Shown: positions 1 through 5,716 of the stretch, one piece after another
Layout: each line of letters begins with the position of its first letter
Position numbering within the stretch: the first letter of the stretch is position 1
Made by a program: the position numbers and the translations under genes
Source of the DNA: Candidatus Colimorpha enterica
GTDB lineage: Bacteria; Bacillota; Clostridia; Oscillospirales; CAG-272
DNA: 5,716 nucleotides
Direction of reading: 5' to 3'
Assembly: GCA_000433515.1 (NCBI GenBank)
Contig: FR891140.1
Location: 1-5,716, forward strand
Notes under the pieces: model-generated
Seen by the model: the letters and a program-made list of their open reading frames with translations, nothing else
Databases searched by the model: none
What the model was told of the DNA's origin: nothing

Positions 1-114
1 CGGCAGTCCGCTGTTCTCCGGCTCGTTTTCCGGGAATTTTGCGCCGGGAAAGAATATCAGGCACAGGTTCTGACAGAAGGTGCGGTTGACGTCGCCGTTT
101 ATATTCAGCTTCAT
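1..114 (-). CDS. hemZ: Probable coproporphyrinogen dehydrogenase HemZ, N-terminal fragment (3' end outside window)
   Basis: Only the first 38 codons are in the window, beginning MKLNINGDVNRTFCQNLC and continuing through LIFFPGAKF, with no stop before base 1. The start ATG overlaps the dtd stop (ATGA) and has AAGGG upstream. The pattern of a short beta-strand, then a helix ending in LFFPG-like residues, resembles the N-terminus of clostridial HemZ proteins, oxygen-independent coproporphyrinogen III oxidase-like radical SAM enzymes. The position directly after rel-dtd also fits the clostridial gene order. The radical SAM CxxxCxxC motif would lie further downstream and is not visible. It does not look like the metallo-beta-lactamase-fold hydrolase that often sits between dtd and hemZ in other Clostridia. 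That this is a real coding start is likely; the product name is inferred from resemblance and context. Confidence 0.6.
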   Translation of the reverse strand, partial: MKLNINGDVNRTFCQNLCLIFFPGAKFPENEPENSGLP

Positions 115-584
115 CCGGCACCGCCCTTTTTCTTCATAAGCTCCGGGCTGTCGATGACAAGCGTCACCGGACCGTCGTTTTCTATCGACACCTTCATGTC
201 CGCGCCGAAAACTCCCGTTTCTGTCGGACAGCCGGACAGAATTTTCATTCTGTCGGTGAAATATTCATACAGCCGATTTGCCTCCGCCGGAGCTTCCGCC
301 ATAAGAAAATCCGGACGGTTGCCGTGACGGCAGTCGGCATAAAGCGTGAAATTCGATATTATCAGCAGCTCCCCGCCGATGTCGGAAAGCGAAAGATTCA
401 TCTTCCCGTTTCCGTCCTCAAAAACGCGGAGCTTTGACAGCTTTGCGGCAAGAACATCGGCATCGGCTTCGGTATCTCCCTTTGCCACCCCGAGAAGGAT
501 GAGAAACCCTCTTCCGCATTTCCCGACAGTCTCTCCGGAGACGGCGACCGACGCTCCCGACACTCTCTGTACGACCGCTCTCAT
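111..584 (-). CDS. dtd: D-aminoacyl-tRNA deacylase (DTD)
   Basis: Cleaves the ester bond of D-aminoacyl-tRNA (and Gly-tRNA(Ala)), recycling tRNA and keeping D-amino acids out of proteins; cytoplasmic homodimer. 157 residues; the family is about 145-155. It starts MRAVVQRVSGASV, a standard DTD N-terminus, followed by RVFEDGNGKMNLS (53-65), the active-site segment SNFTLYADCRHGNRPDF (77-93) and NDGPVT (136-141) with the Gly138-Pro139 pair that forms the chirality-selecting Gly-cisPro motif. The active-site segment is usually SQxxT; here residue 78 is Asn rather than Gln, while Ser77 and Thr80 are kept. The C-terminus is a short lysine-rich tail, KKKGGAG. The start is supported by AGGGGGT and the 4-bp ATGA overlap with rel; the stop overlaps the next ATG in the same way. 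The rel-dtd order is widely conserved in Firmicutes. Confidence 0.96.
   Translation of the reverse strand: MRAVVQRVSGASVAVSGETVGKCGRGFLILLGVAKGDTEADADVLAAKLSKLRVFEDGNGKMNLSLSDIGGELLIISNFTLYADCRHGNRPDFLMAEAPAEANRLYEYFTDRMKILSGCPTETGVFGADMKVSIENDGPVTLVIDSPELMKKKGGAG
124..128 (-). promoter_or_regulatory. Ribosome binding site of the downstream gene (probable hemZ)
   Basis: The minus strand reads AAGGG with 9 bases to the ATG at 114-112, encoded within the lysine-rich tail of dtd. The match is moderate; the ATGA overlap is the stronger support for this start. Confidence 0.45.
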
Positions 585-2806
585 GCCGTGTACCCCCTGC
601 TTACGCTTTCGACCTTGGGAACCGAGCGGAGCCTCGACATTATCGATCTGAAATGGTCAAGATTACGGCAGGTCACGGCAAGCTCGACGATCGTACAGTC
701 GTCGCGGTTTCTTGTCGTTATGCCGAGCAGCGAGACCTTCATGTCGGCAAGAGCCATCGTGATATCGGCAATGAGCCTGATATCCGGCTGGGCGACTATC
801 CTGATCTGCGCCTCGAACTCGTTCGACGCGGAAACGGCAGTCTCCCATCTTGCATTCAGCCAGCGGTTGGCATATATCGGATTGTTCAGCCCGGAAATGA
901 CGTTCGGGCAGTCCTGCTTGTGTATCGATATCCCGTATCCCTTTGTAATGAAGCCGATGACCGGGTCGCCGGGGAGAGGATTGCAGCATTTTGCGAACTT
1001 TACGGCAAGCCCCTCGACTCCGTCGATCACGACCCCGCCGCTTGACTTCTTTCTCTTCTGGGTAACCACCTGCTCTGCGGTCTGGGGAAGAGCCTCTTCC
1101 TCCGGTTTGACCACGCGGTCAAACTCGTCGCGGAGCTTTGCGGAGATCTTCTGAACCGTGATTCCGCCGTAGCCTATCGTATTGAACAGGTCATCCGGGT
1201 CGGTCATGCCGAGACGTCTGCTGACGTTTGTAAGGATCTCGGTCTTCTGCGCCTCGGTAAACGGTCTGCCGTATCTTCTGAATTCGCGGTCGACATCGGA
1301 TTTTCCGACAGCTATGTTCTCGGTTCTGCGCTCCTTCTTGAACCACTGGCGTATCTTGTTGCGCGCCTCACCGGTTCTGACTATCTTCATCCAGTCACGG
1401 GAGGGTCCCTTTGAAGCGGACGAGGTGATTATCTCGACAATCTCGCCGTTCTGCGGCGCCCGGTCTATCGGGACTATCATTCCGTTTATCTTCGCGCCGA
1501 CCATCTTGTTCCCCACCGCGGAGTGTATGGCATAGGCAAAATCGATGACGGTCGCACCCTGCGGAAGGGTGATTATGTCGCCCTTAGGGGTGAAGACAAA
1601 GACCTCGTCGTGCATTATGTCGATCTTGAGAGCCTGAAGAAATTCCTCCGGGTCGCGCGTGTCGTCTTCTGTTTCTATGAGCTTTGCGATCCAGCTGAGC
1701 TTTCTGTCGATATCCTCCCTGCTCTCCTCGCCGGATTTGTATTTCCAGTGAGCGGCGACACCGTATTCGGCTATCTGGTGCATTTCCCATGTCCTTATCT
1801 GCACCTCGAACGGTATCGCGTTCCTGCCCATTACGGTGGTATGGAGCGAGCGGTACATATTCGGTTTCGGCGTGGAGATATAATCCTTGAACCGTCCGGG
1901 GATCATGCTGAACATCTCGTGTATGAGTCCGAGGACGACATAACACTCCTCCTCGGTATTCACGATGACCCGGAGAGCGTAGAAGTCGAATATCTCATCA
2001 AAGCTCTTGTTCTGCTGATACATTTTCCGGTATATGCTGTATACCGATTTCACGCGTCCTTCAAGAATGAAGTTTATCCCCGCCTCGGTCAGCTTGTCCG
2101 CGACCTGAGCGCGCGCCTTTTCGATGAAATCGCGGCTTTCGCCGTAGCGCTTCTCGATATCCTTCCGTATTTCCTCATATCCGATAGGATCAAGGTATTC
2201 AAGAGAGAGATTTTCAAGCTCCTGCTTCATCCTCTGCATACCGAGACGGTGAGCAAGCGGCGCAAAGACCTGCATCGTTTCAAGCGCGGTCATCCTGCGC
2301 TTTGCATCCTTCTTGACACCGAGGGTGCGCATATTGTGGAGCCTGTCGCTGAGCTTTATGAAAATGACCCTTACGTCCTTCGACATGGCAAGAAACATCT
2401 TGCGGAGGTTCTCGATGTGCTGCTCCTCCTTGTCCTCGAACGGGATCTGCACCATTTTGGTCAGCCCGTCGACAAGTGAGGCGACGTCATCTCCGAATTC
2501 TTTTCTGATAGTCGGCAGGTCGGTCTTTCCGACGCAGTCCTCGACGGTATCGTGAAGAAGCGCGGCGCATATCGAATCGGTATCAAGCTCAAGCCCCGCA
2601 ACTATCTCGGCAACGGCGACCGGATGACTGATATATTCCTCCCCGCTGCACCGGTACTGCCCGGCATGAAGCTCCTTCGCGTAAAGATACGCCTTCTTGA
2701 TTTTCTCGATATCATAGTGCTTCCCGGTCTTTTCAAGTGTGAGAAGCAGCTTATCTATACCGGCATAGATGTCCTTGCCGGATTCGTCAGTTGTCTGTAT
2801 AAACAT
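581..2806 (-). CDS. rel: Bifunctional (p)ppGpp synthetase/hydrolase Rel (RelA/SpoT family)
   Basis: Makes (p)ppGpp from ATP and GTP/GDP on ribosomes stalled with uncharged tRNA, and hydrolyses it. 741 residues, the normal full length. Domain order: HD hydrolase (about 45-200) with Arg52, His61, His85-Asp86, Glu89-Asp90, Asp154 and Asn158 all present; synthetase (about 240-355) with GRVKSVYSIYRKM, Asp274 in IFDFYALRV, MYRSLHTTV (Tyr318) and EVQIRT (Glu334); TGS domain (about 400-462, beginning EVFVFTPKGD); helical region; zinc-finger-like segment with KCCNPLPGD (607-608 Cys-Cys) and HKQDC (His629, Cys633); C-terminal ACT domain (about 665-738). RFKD at 305-308 is the basic RxKD signature of bifunctional Rel rather than the ExDD of monofunctional RelA. 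The start is well fixed: an in-frame TGA lies 6 bases upstream and no other ATG/GTG/TTG occurs before the HD domain. It overlaps recJ by 52 bp and dtd by 4 bp. The gene is also called relA in many annotations. Confidence 0.97.
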   Translation of the reverse strand: MFIQTTDESGKDIYAGIDKLLLTLEKTGKHYDIEKIKKAYLYAKELHAGQYRCSGEEYISHPVAVAEIVAGLELDTDSICAALLHDTVEDCVGKTDLPTIRKEFGDDVASLVDGLTKMVQIPFEDKEEQHIENLRKMFLAMSKDVRVIFIKLSDRLHNMRTLGVKKDAKRRMTALETMQVFAPLAHRLGMQRMKQELENLSLEYLDPIGYEEIRKDIEKRYGESRDFIEKARAQVADKLTEAGINFILEGRVKSVYSIYRKMYQQNKSFDEIFDFYALRVIVNTEEECYVVLGLIHEMFSMIPGRFKDYISTPKPNMYRSLHTTVMGRNAIPFEVQIRTWEMHQIAEYGVAAHWKYKSGEESREDIDRKLSWIAKLIETEDDTRDPEEFLQALKIDIMHDEVFVFTPKGDIITLPQGATVIDFAYAIHSAVGNKMVGAKINGMIVPIDRAPQNGEIVEIITSSASKGPSRDWMKIVRTGEARNKIRQWFKKERRTENIAVGKSDVDREFRRYGRPFTEAQKTEILTNVSRRLGMTDPDDLFNTIGYGGITVQKISAKLRDEFDRVVKPEEEALPQTAEQVVTQKRKKSSGGVVIDGVEGLAVKFAKCCNPLPGDPVIGFITKGYGISIHKQDCPNVISGLNNPIYANRWLNARWETAVSASNEFEAQIRIVAQPDIRLIADITMALADMKVSLLGITTRNRDDCTIVELAVTCRNLDHFRSIMSRLRSVPKVESVSRGYTA
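592..598 (-). promoter_or_regulatory. Ribosome binding site of dtd, inside the end of rel
   Basis: The minus strand reads AGGGGGT with 7 bases to the dtd ATG at 584-582. It is encoded by the Arg-Gly-Tyr codons close to the end of rel. Together with the ATGA overlap it supports coupled initiation at this start. Confidence 0.6.
2727..2738. repeat. 12-bp direct repeat, copy inside rel
   Basis: The plus strand reads gtcttttcaagt, identical to 2807-2818, exactly 80 bp away in the same orientation. In rel it encodes the Leu-Glu-Lys-Thr of residues 24-27. A chance match is possible, but the closeness and the position across the recJ/rel junction make it worth recording. Confidence 0.5.
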
Positions 2807-4914
2807 GTCTTTTCAAGTTCCGCCTTTTTTTCCGGATTGTTCAGCGTAACACCCGCAAGCTCGGCTCCCGGACGCGACGTGTCGGTGTATTCAAGCGTTA
2901 TTACCCCGCCCTCGTCAAGTATCGCAAGAGCCAGACGCAGCTTCACATATCCCGTCGGCCCCGACTGGGACGGCGTGGCATTAAGCTCACCGAGGAAGGT
3001 ATTGAGGCAGATAATTCCCTTTCCGCCGGGGAAGGCGCGTTTCAGCCTGAGATATATCCCGACAAAATCTTCTCTTCCGGGGATGTTGCCGCGGCACGCC
3101 CACTCCTCTCCCCGCATTGCCGCTTCATACTCCGAAACGGCGGCTTTCTTTCCGTTCTCCTCGTCCTCCGACATACGGCAGTCACGGACGAGAAGCTGCA
3201 CCGAACGGTTTCCCATGAACTCGTTCACGCTGAGGTTGAAAACCACATCCGCCGTATCTCCGGCGGCAAACCCCGTCTCGTCAACCGTTGCGCCGAAGCG
3301 GACGGCACTGAATTTTATCCCGTCGCGCTCAAGCGTCAGCTTTGTGTGCTTTCCGTCCCCTATCGGCACGGCACTTACCACCGAAAGACCGCGCATGAGG
3401 AATACCGGGACCGGATTCGACGCTCCGAACGGCTCAAGAAGCGAAAGCTCCTCCGCCTGCTTCAGGGTCGCCTCCGACGGGAAAAGCTCGGTGTCGATGT
3501 CGATATCGGTGACAAGATCGTCCGCGGCAAGATGCTCCGCGGCATATTCGTTTATTCTCTTCCGGAATTCCGGCAGCTTTTCGCGCTCGATCGAAAGCCC
3601 CGCGGCAAGCTCATGCCCGCCGTATTTAAGAAGCAGATCAGAGCAGCAGCCGAGAGCATCGACAAGGTTCAGTCCCCTCACGCTCCGTCCGGAGCCCTTT
3701 CCGGTGCCGCCCTCGAAGGAAATAAGTACCGACGGGCGGCTGTATTTTTCCGTTACCCGCGACGCGACGATCCCGATGACGCCGTGATGCCAGCTGTCGT
3801 CGGCAAGGACGATGACCCTGTCCTCTCCTATCGACGGGTCGGCGGTGATCCTTTCGCGTATCTCTCCGATGATGCGGTTTTCCTCAAGCTGCCTCTGCCG
3901 GTTCACGGCACACAGCTCTTCGGCGATCTCCGCCGCGCGGGTCTCCGACTGCGTGAAGAACAGCTCCGCCGCAAGCGACGCGCTTCCCATTCTTCCCGCG
4001 GCATTTATCCTCGGCGCAACGGTATAGCCGATAAGCGACGAGGTCGCCGCCTTTTTCTGCCGCCCCTTTCCGCCGTCCGCCGCATCGATTATCGCCCTGA
4101 CGCCGGGTCTTGCCGAGCGGTTCATGTACGAAAGCCCCATGCTGACTATCAGCCGGTTCTCTTCCCTCAGCGGCATCACGTCGGCAACGGTGCCAATCGC
4201 GGCAAGGTCGATGTATTTTCTGCATATACTCTGAAGGAAGCCATCGGTATCCTGCCCGGCTCTTCTGCGCTTTGTATATTCAAGCGCGGTCACCAGCTTG
4301 AAGGCAACGCCGACTCCGGCAAGCTCTTTGAAAGGATAAGAACAGTCGCTCCTTTTCGGATTGACCACCGCGCAGGCAGACGGAAGAGGACCGTGGCACT
4401 CGTGATGGTCGGTTATGACAACATCGCATCCGAGCTCCTTTGCATATTCCGTCTCGGAAACAGCGGTTATTCCGGTATCGACCGTGATTATCAGCTTTGT
4501 GCCGCGCTCCGCCAGCTTTCCGACAGCCTCGCGGTTGACTCCGTACCCCTCGCCCGCGCGGCTGGGGATGTAATAGTCCGCATCTCCGCCGTTTTCGGTA
4601 AGCCAGAGCCGCAGAAGCGCGGTGGAGGTAACGCCGTCAACGTCGTAATCGCCGTAAACGGTCATTTTTTCGCCGTTATTTATCGCGGAAAGTATCCTGT
4701 CCGTCGCAAGATCCATATCCTTCATGAGAAACGGATCGGGGAACAGCTCGGTCTCAAGCCGGATGAAGGAATTTGCATCCTCCGGAGTCCTGTAACCGCG
4801 TGCGCAGAGGAGCTTTGCCGTTATATATTCGATTCCGAGAGCCGCGGCGATCTTCTCTGCCGCTTCCCTGTCGGTGTCCCTGTCCCCGACATTCCATTTT
4901 CTGTTCTTTATCAT
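2755..4914 (-). CDS. recJ: Single-stranded-DNA-specific exonuclease RecJ
   Basis: This is a 5'-3' exonuclease on single-stranded DNA, acting in the cytoplasm in recombination and mismatch/base excision repair. 719 residues from the ATG at 4914. Numbering from that ATG: DHH domain with YGDYDVDG (Asp 89, 91, 93), TVDTG (Asp146), TDHHE (Asp169, His170, His171) and TVADVMPL (Asp245), the metal ligands, all intact. The DHHA1 region has APRINAAGRMGSA (about 300-312), SGRSVRG (408-414) and GGHELAAG (432-439). An OB-fold region follows (about 460-580, with PFGASNPVPVF), then an extra C-terminal domain of about 130 residues as in clostridial RecJ proteins. An in-frame GTG at 4932 would add 6 residues (MKTGEA) and overlap the upstream gene by 14 bp; the ATG is preferred because of its ribosome site and because MIKNRKWNV looks like a normal RecJ N-terminus. 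The 3' end overlaps rel by 52 bp. Intact and typical. Confidence 0.96.
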   Translation of the reverse strand: MIKNRKWNVGDRDTDREAAEKIAAALGIEYITAKLLCARGYRTPEDANSFIRLETELFPDPFLMKDMDLATDRILSAINNGEKMTVYGDYDVDGVTSTALLRLWLTENGGDADYYIPSRAGEGYGVNREAVGKLAERGTKLIITVDTGITAVSETEYAKELGCDVVITDHHECHGPLPSACAVVNPKRSDCSYPFKELAGVGVAFKLVTALEYTKRRRAGQDTDGFLQSICRKYIDLAAIGTVADVMPLREENRLIVSMGLSYMNRSARPGVRAIIDAADGGKGRQKKAATSSLIGYTVAPRINAAGRMGSASLAAELFFTQSETRAAEIAEELCAVNRQRQLEENRIIGEIRERITADPSIGEDRVIVLADDSWHHGVIGIVASRVTEKYSRPSVLISFEGGTGKGSGRSVRGLNLVDALGCCSDLLLKYGGHELAAGLSIEREKLPEFRKRINEYAAEHLAADDLVTDIDIDTELFPSEATLKQAEELSLLEPFGASNPVPVFLMRGLSVVSAVPIGDGKHTKLTLERDGIKFSAVRFGATVDETGFAAGDTADVVFNLSVNEFMGNRSVQLLVRDCRMSEDEENGKKAAVSEYEAAMRGEEWACRGNIPGREDFVGIYLRLKRAFPGGKGIICLNTFLGELNATPSQSGPTGYVKLRLALAILDEGGVITLEYTDTSRPGAELAGVTLNNPEKKAELEKTCLYRQLTNPARTSMPV
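2807..2818. repeat. 12-bp direct repeat, copy directly before the rel start codon
   Basis: Identical to 2727-2738. In the recJ frame this copy also encodes Leu-Glu-Lys-Thr near the RecJ C-terminus, and it includes the in-frame TGA (2813-2815) that closes the rel frame upstream of the rel ATG. Confidence 0.5.
2819..2826 (-). promoter_or_regulatory. Weak, distant ribosome binding site of rel
   Basis: The minus strand reads AAGGCGGA, followed by 12 bases to the ATG at 2806-2804. Both the match and the spacing are poor, so rel initiation may depend on ribosomes already translating the end of recJ. The site directly adjoins and partly overlaps the A AAA AAG heptamer. Confidence 0.35.
2824..2830 (-). 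other. A AAA AAG heptamer in the recJ frame (possible -1 slippery site)
   Basis: Near the end of recJ the codons are GAA AAA AAG, giving A AAA AAG in the phase required for -1 slippage, the same heptamer as in E. coli dnaX. A -1 shift would read GGC GGA ACT and then TGA at 2815-2813, two codons before the rel ATG and in the rel frame. No clear stem-loop is evident downstream by eye and there is no strong Shine-Dalgarno-like stimulator about 10 bases upstream. The sequence match is certain; activity is not shown. Confidence 0.3.
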
Positions 4915-4916
4915 TG

Positions 4917-4924
4917 CCTCACCT
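4917..4924 (-). promoter_or_regulatory. Ribosome binding site of recJ, overlapping the upstream stop codon
   Basis: The minus strand reads AGGTGAGG, in which AGGTGA matches the 3' part of the consensus TAAGGAGGTGA; after AGGTGA there are 4 bases before the ATG at 4914-4912. The TGA inside it is the stop codon of the oxidoreductase, so termination happens on top of the recJ ribosome site. This site favours the ATG at 4914 over the in-frame GTG at 4932. Confidence 0.7.
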
Positions 4925-5716
4925 GTCTTCACAGGGTCTGAATCTTGAAATTACCGTTTCGGCGCATTTTATCCCGTCAACCGCCGCAGAGGTTATCCCG
5001 CCGGCATAGCCCGCGCCCTCTCCGCAGGGGTAGATGTTGTCATAACCGACAGCCGTCATGTTTTCGCCCCTCAGCACTCTGACGGGAGCGGAGGTTCTTG
5101 TCTCGACACCGGTCAGCACCGCGTCCGGCACCGAAAATCCGGCTATATTTGCATCGAAGGATTTTATCCCGAGCTTCAGCATTTTCGTTATGTTCTCCGG
5201 AAACAGCGCGGCAAGGTCTGCGGTCTTTACGTTTCCGTTCATGTATGTCGGTCTTATACGCGACGGCTCGGTGCCGTGCTTTCCGGAAAGAAAATCCCCG
5301 ACCGTCTGCACGGGTGCCGCGTAACCGCCGCCTCCCGTTTCAAATGCGGCTCTTTCAAGTCTTCTCTGAAACCCGATCGGGTCGTCGGGAGCGACCGACA
5401 CCGCGATCGCGGCGTTTGAGTTGACTCCGTCGCGGCGGAAACGGCTCATTCCGTTTGTGACAACGCCGCCCTCCTCGGAAGCCGCCGCGATGACCTCGCC
5501 TCCGGGGCACATACAGAATGTGTAAACACACTCGCTTCCGACACGCTTTGAAAGCGCGTATTCGGCATGACCGAGCTTCGGATTTCCGGCTTCGCCGCGG
5601 AATATCGCCCTCTCGATGTCCTTTCTCAGATGCTCGATTCTGACGCCGACCGAAAAAGGCTTCGGCACAACAGCAAAACCGCTGTTCATAAGATATGCAT
5701 AGGTATCACGCGCGCT
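4919..5716 (-). CDS. FAD-dependent oxidoreductase of the COG2509 type, C-terminal half (5' end outside window)
   Basis: The gene runs off the right edge of the window: the frame stays open to base 5716 and the first visible residues are SARDTYAYL, so the in-frame ATG at 5689 is internal, not the start. 265 residues are present; the family is usually a little over 500, so the N-terminal Rossmann half is missing. Family signatures seen (fragment numbering): the SARDT motif at the edge, KPFSVGVRIEH near 19-29, FCMCPGG at 67-73, SEEGGVVTNGMS at 80-91, GVETRTSAPVR near 203-213, and PCGEGAGYAGG at 230-240, the C-terminal FAD-contacting glycine motif. It is predicted to be a cytoplasmic flavoprotein dehydrogenase; its substrate is not established for the family. 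The stop TGA lies 4 bp before the recJ ATG, so the two are probably co-transcribed. Family call confident; physiological role unknown. Confidence 0.9.
   Translation of the reverse strand, partial: SARDTYAYLMNSGFAVVPKPFSVGVRIEHLRKDIERAIFRGEAGNPKLGHAEYALSKRVGSECVYTFCMCPGGEVIAAASEEGGVVTNGMSRFRRDGVNSNAAIAVSVAPDDPIGFQRRLERAAFETGGGGYAAPVQTVGDFLSGKHGTEPSRIRPTYMNGNVKTADLAALFPENITKMLKLGIKSFDANIAGFSVPDAVLTGVETRTSAPVRVLRGENMTAVGYDNIYPCGEGAGYAGGITSAAVDGIKCAETVISRFRPCEDR

Noticed and set aside
663..989. Minus-strand frame of about 108 codons inside rel
   Set aside because: An alternative frame within the zinc-finger/ACT part of rel, without motifs; Rel is continuous through it, so there is no frameshift to explain it.
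1584..1946. Minus-strand frame of about 120 codons inside rel
   Set aside because: Out-of-frame shadow within the synthetase/TGS region of Rel; no support.
1523..2479. Plus-strand open frame of about 318 codons opposite rel
   Set aside because: Antisense shadow of a fully conserved Rel coding sequence; no motif or convincing ribosome site.
2755..2830. Possible internal promoter for rel (TTGAAA and TATACA near the rel start)
   Set aside because: The two elements on the minus strand are only about 9 bases apart, far short of the 16-18 expected, and TATACA lies after the start codon.
2804..2835. Read-through RecJ-Rel fusion protein by -1 frameshifting
   Set aside because: Although rel lies in the -1 frame relative to recJ, the TGA at 2813-2815 stops the shifted frame before the rel ATG, so no fusion can be made without a deletion.
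2552..3787. Plus-strand open frame of about 411 codons across the recJ/rel junction
   Set aside because: Serine/arginine/proline-rich low-information translation, antisense to two real genes, so a codon-bias artefact.
3346..4941. Long plus-strand open frame of about 530 codons opposite recJ
   Set aside because: It mirrors the recJ codon pattern (GC-rich third positions leave the opposite strand free of stops), is rich in Arg/Ala/Pro with no recognisable motif, and recJ is intact with all catalytic motifs on the minus strand.
1..5716. CRISPR array, tRNA/rRNA genes, insertion sequence or rho-independent terminator
   Set aside because: No regularly spaced repeats, no tRNA-like or rRNA sequence, no transposase motifs, and no GC hairpin followed by a T-run on the minus strand were found by eye.

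Overview
The window is a compact, single-strand block of five genes, all read on the minus strand, with no intergenic space longer than a few bases. In transcription order (high to low coordinate) they are: the C-terminal half of a COG2509-type FAD-dependent oxidoreductase (cut by the window end), the single-strand exonuclease recJ, a bifunctional (p)ppGpp synthetase/hydrolase rel, D-aminoacyl-tRNA deacylase dtd, and the first 38 codons of a gene that is probably hemZ (coproporphyrinogen dehydrogenase-like radical SAM protein). The recJ-rel-dtd-hemZ order, the clostridial type of RecJ C-terminus and the Rel sequence all point to Clostridia. The GC-rich codon use, with many C/G third positions, suggests a GC-rich gut-type lineage such as the Oscillospiraceae/Ruminococcaceae and relatives. 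That placement is an inference; there is no rRNA or other marker here.

Layout: the oxidoreductase stop and the recJ ATG are 4 bp apart, with an AGGTGAGG ribosome site over the stop codon. recJ and rel overlap by 52 bp. rel/dtd and dtd/hemZ each overlap by 4 bp (ATGA), the classic arrangement for coupled translation. No promoter or terminator is visible, so the block looks like the middle of one operon. No stretch of 300 bases lacks a gene.

Functions: Rel makes and degrades the alarmone (p)ppGpp in response to uncharged tRNA. Dtd clears D-amino acids from tRNA. RecJ degrades single-stranded DNA in repair and recombination. The oxidoreductase has no settled role. Catalytic residues of Rel and RecJ are intact.

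The most interesting spot is the recJ/rel junction. The recJ reading frame carries an A AAA AAG heptamer (the dnaX-type -1 slippery sequence). A -1 shift there would reach a TGA only 6 bases before the rel start codon, in the rel frame. A 12-bp direct repeat also brackets this overlap, so that loss of one 80-bp unit would fuse RecJ and Rel in frame. Both are sequence facts, but any function is inference. I see no novel multi-gene system in this window; it is an ordinary housekeeping operon with an unusual junction.
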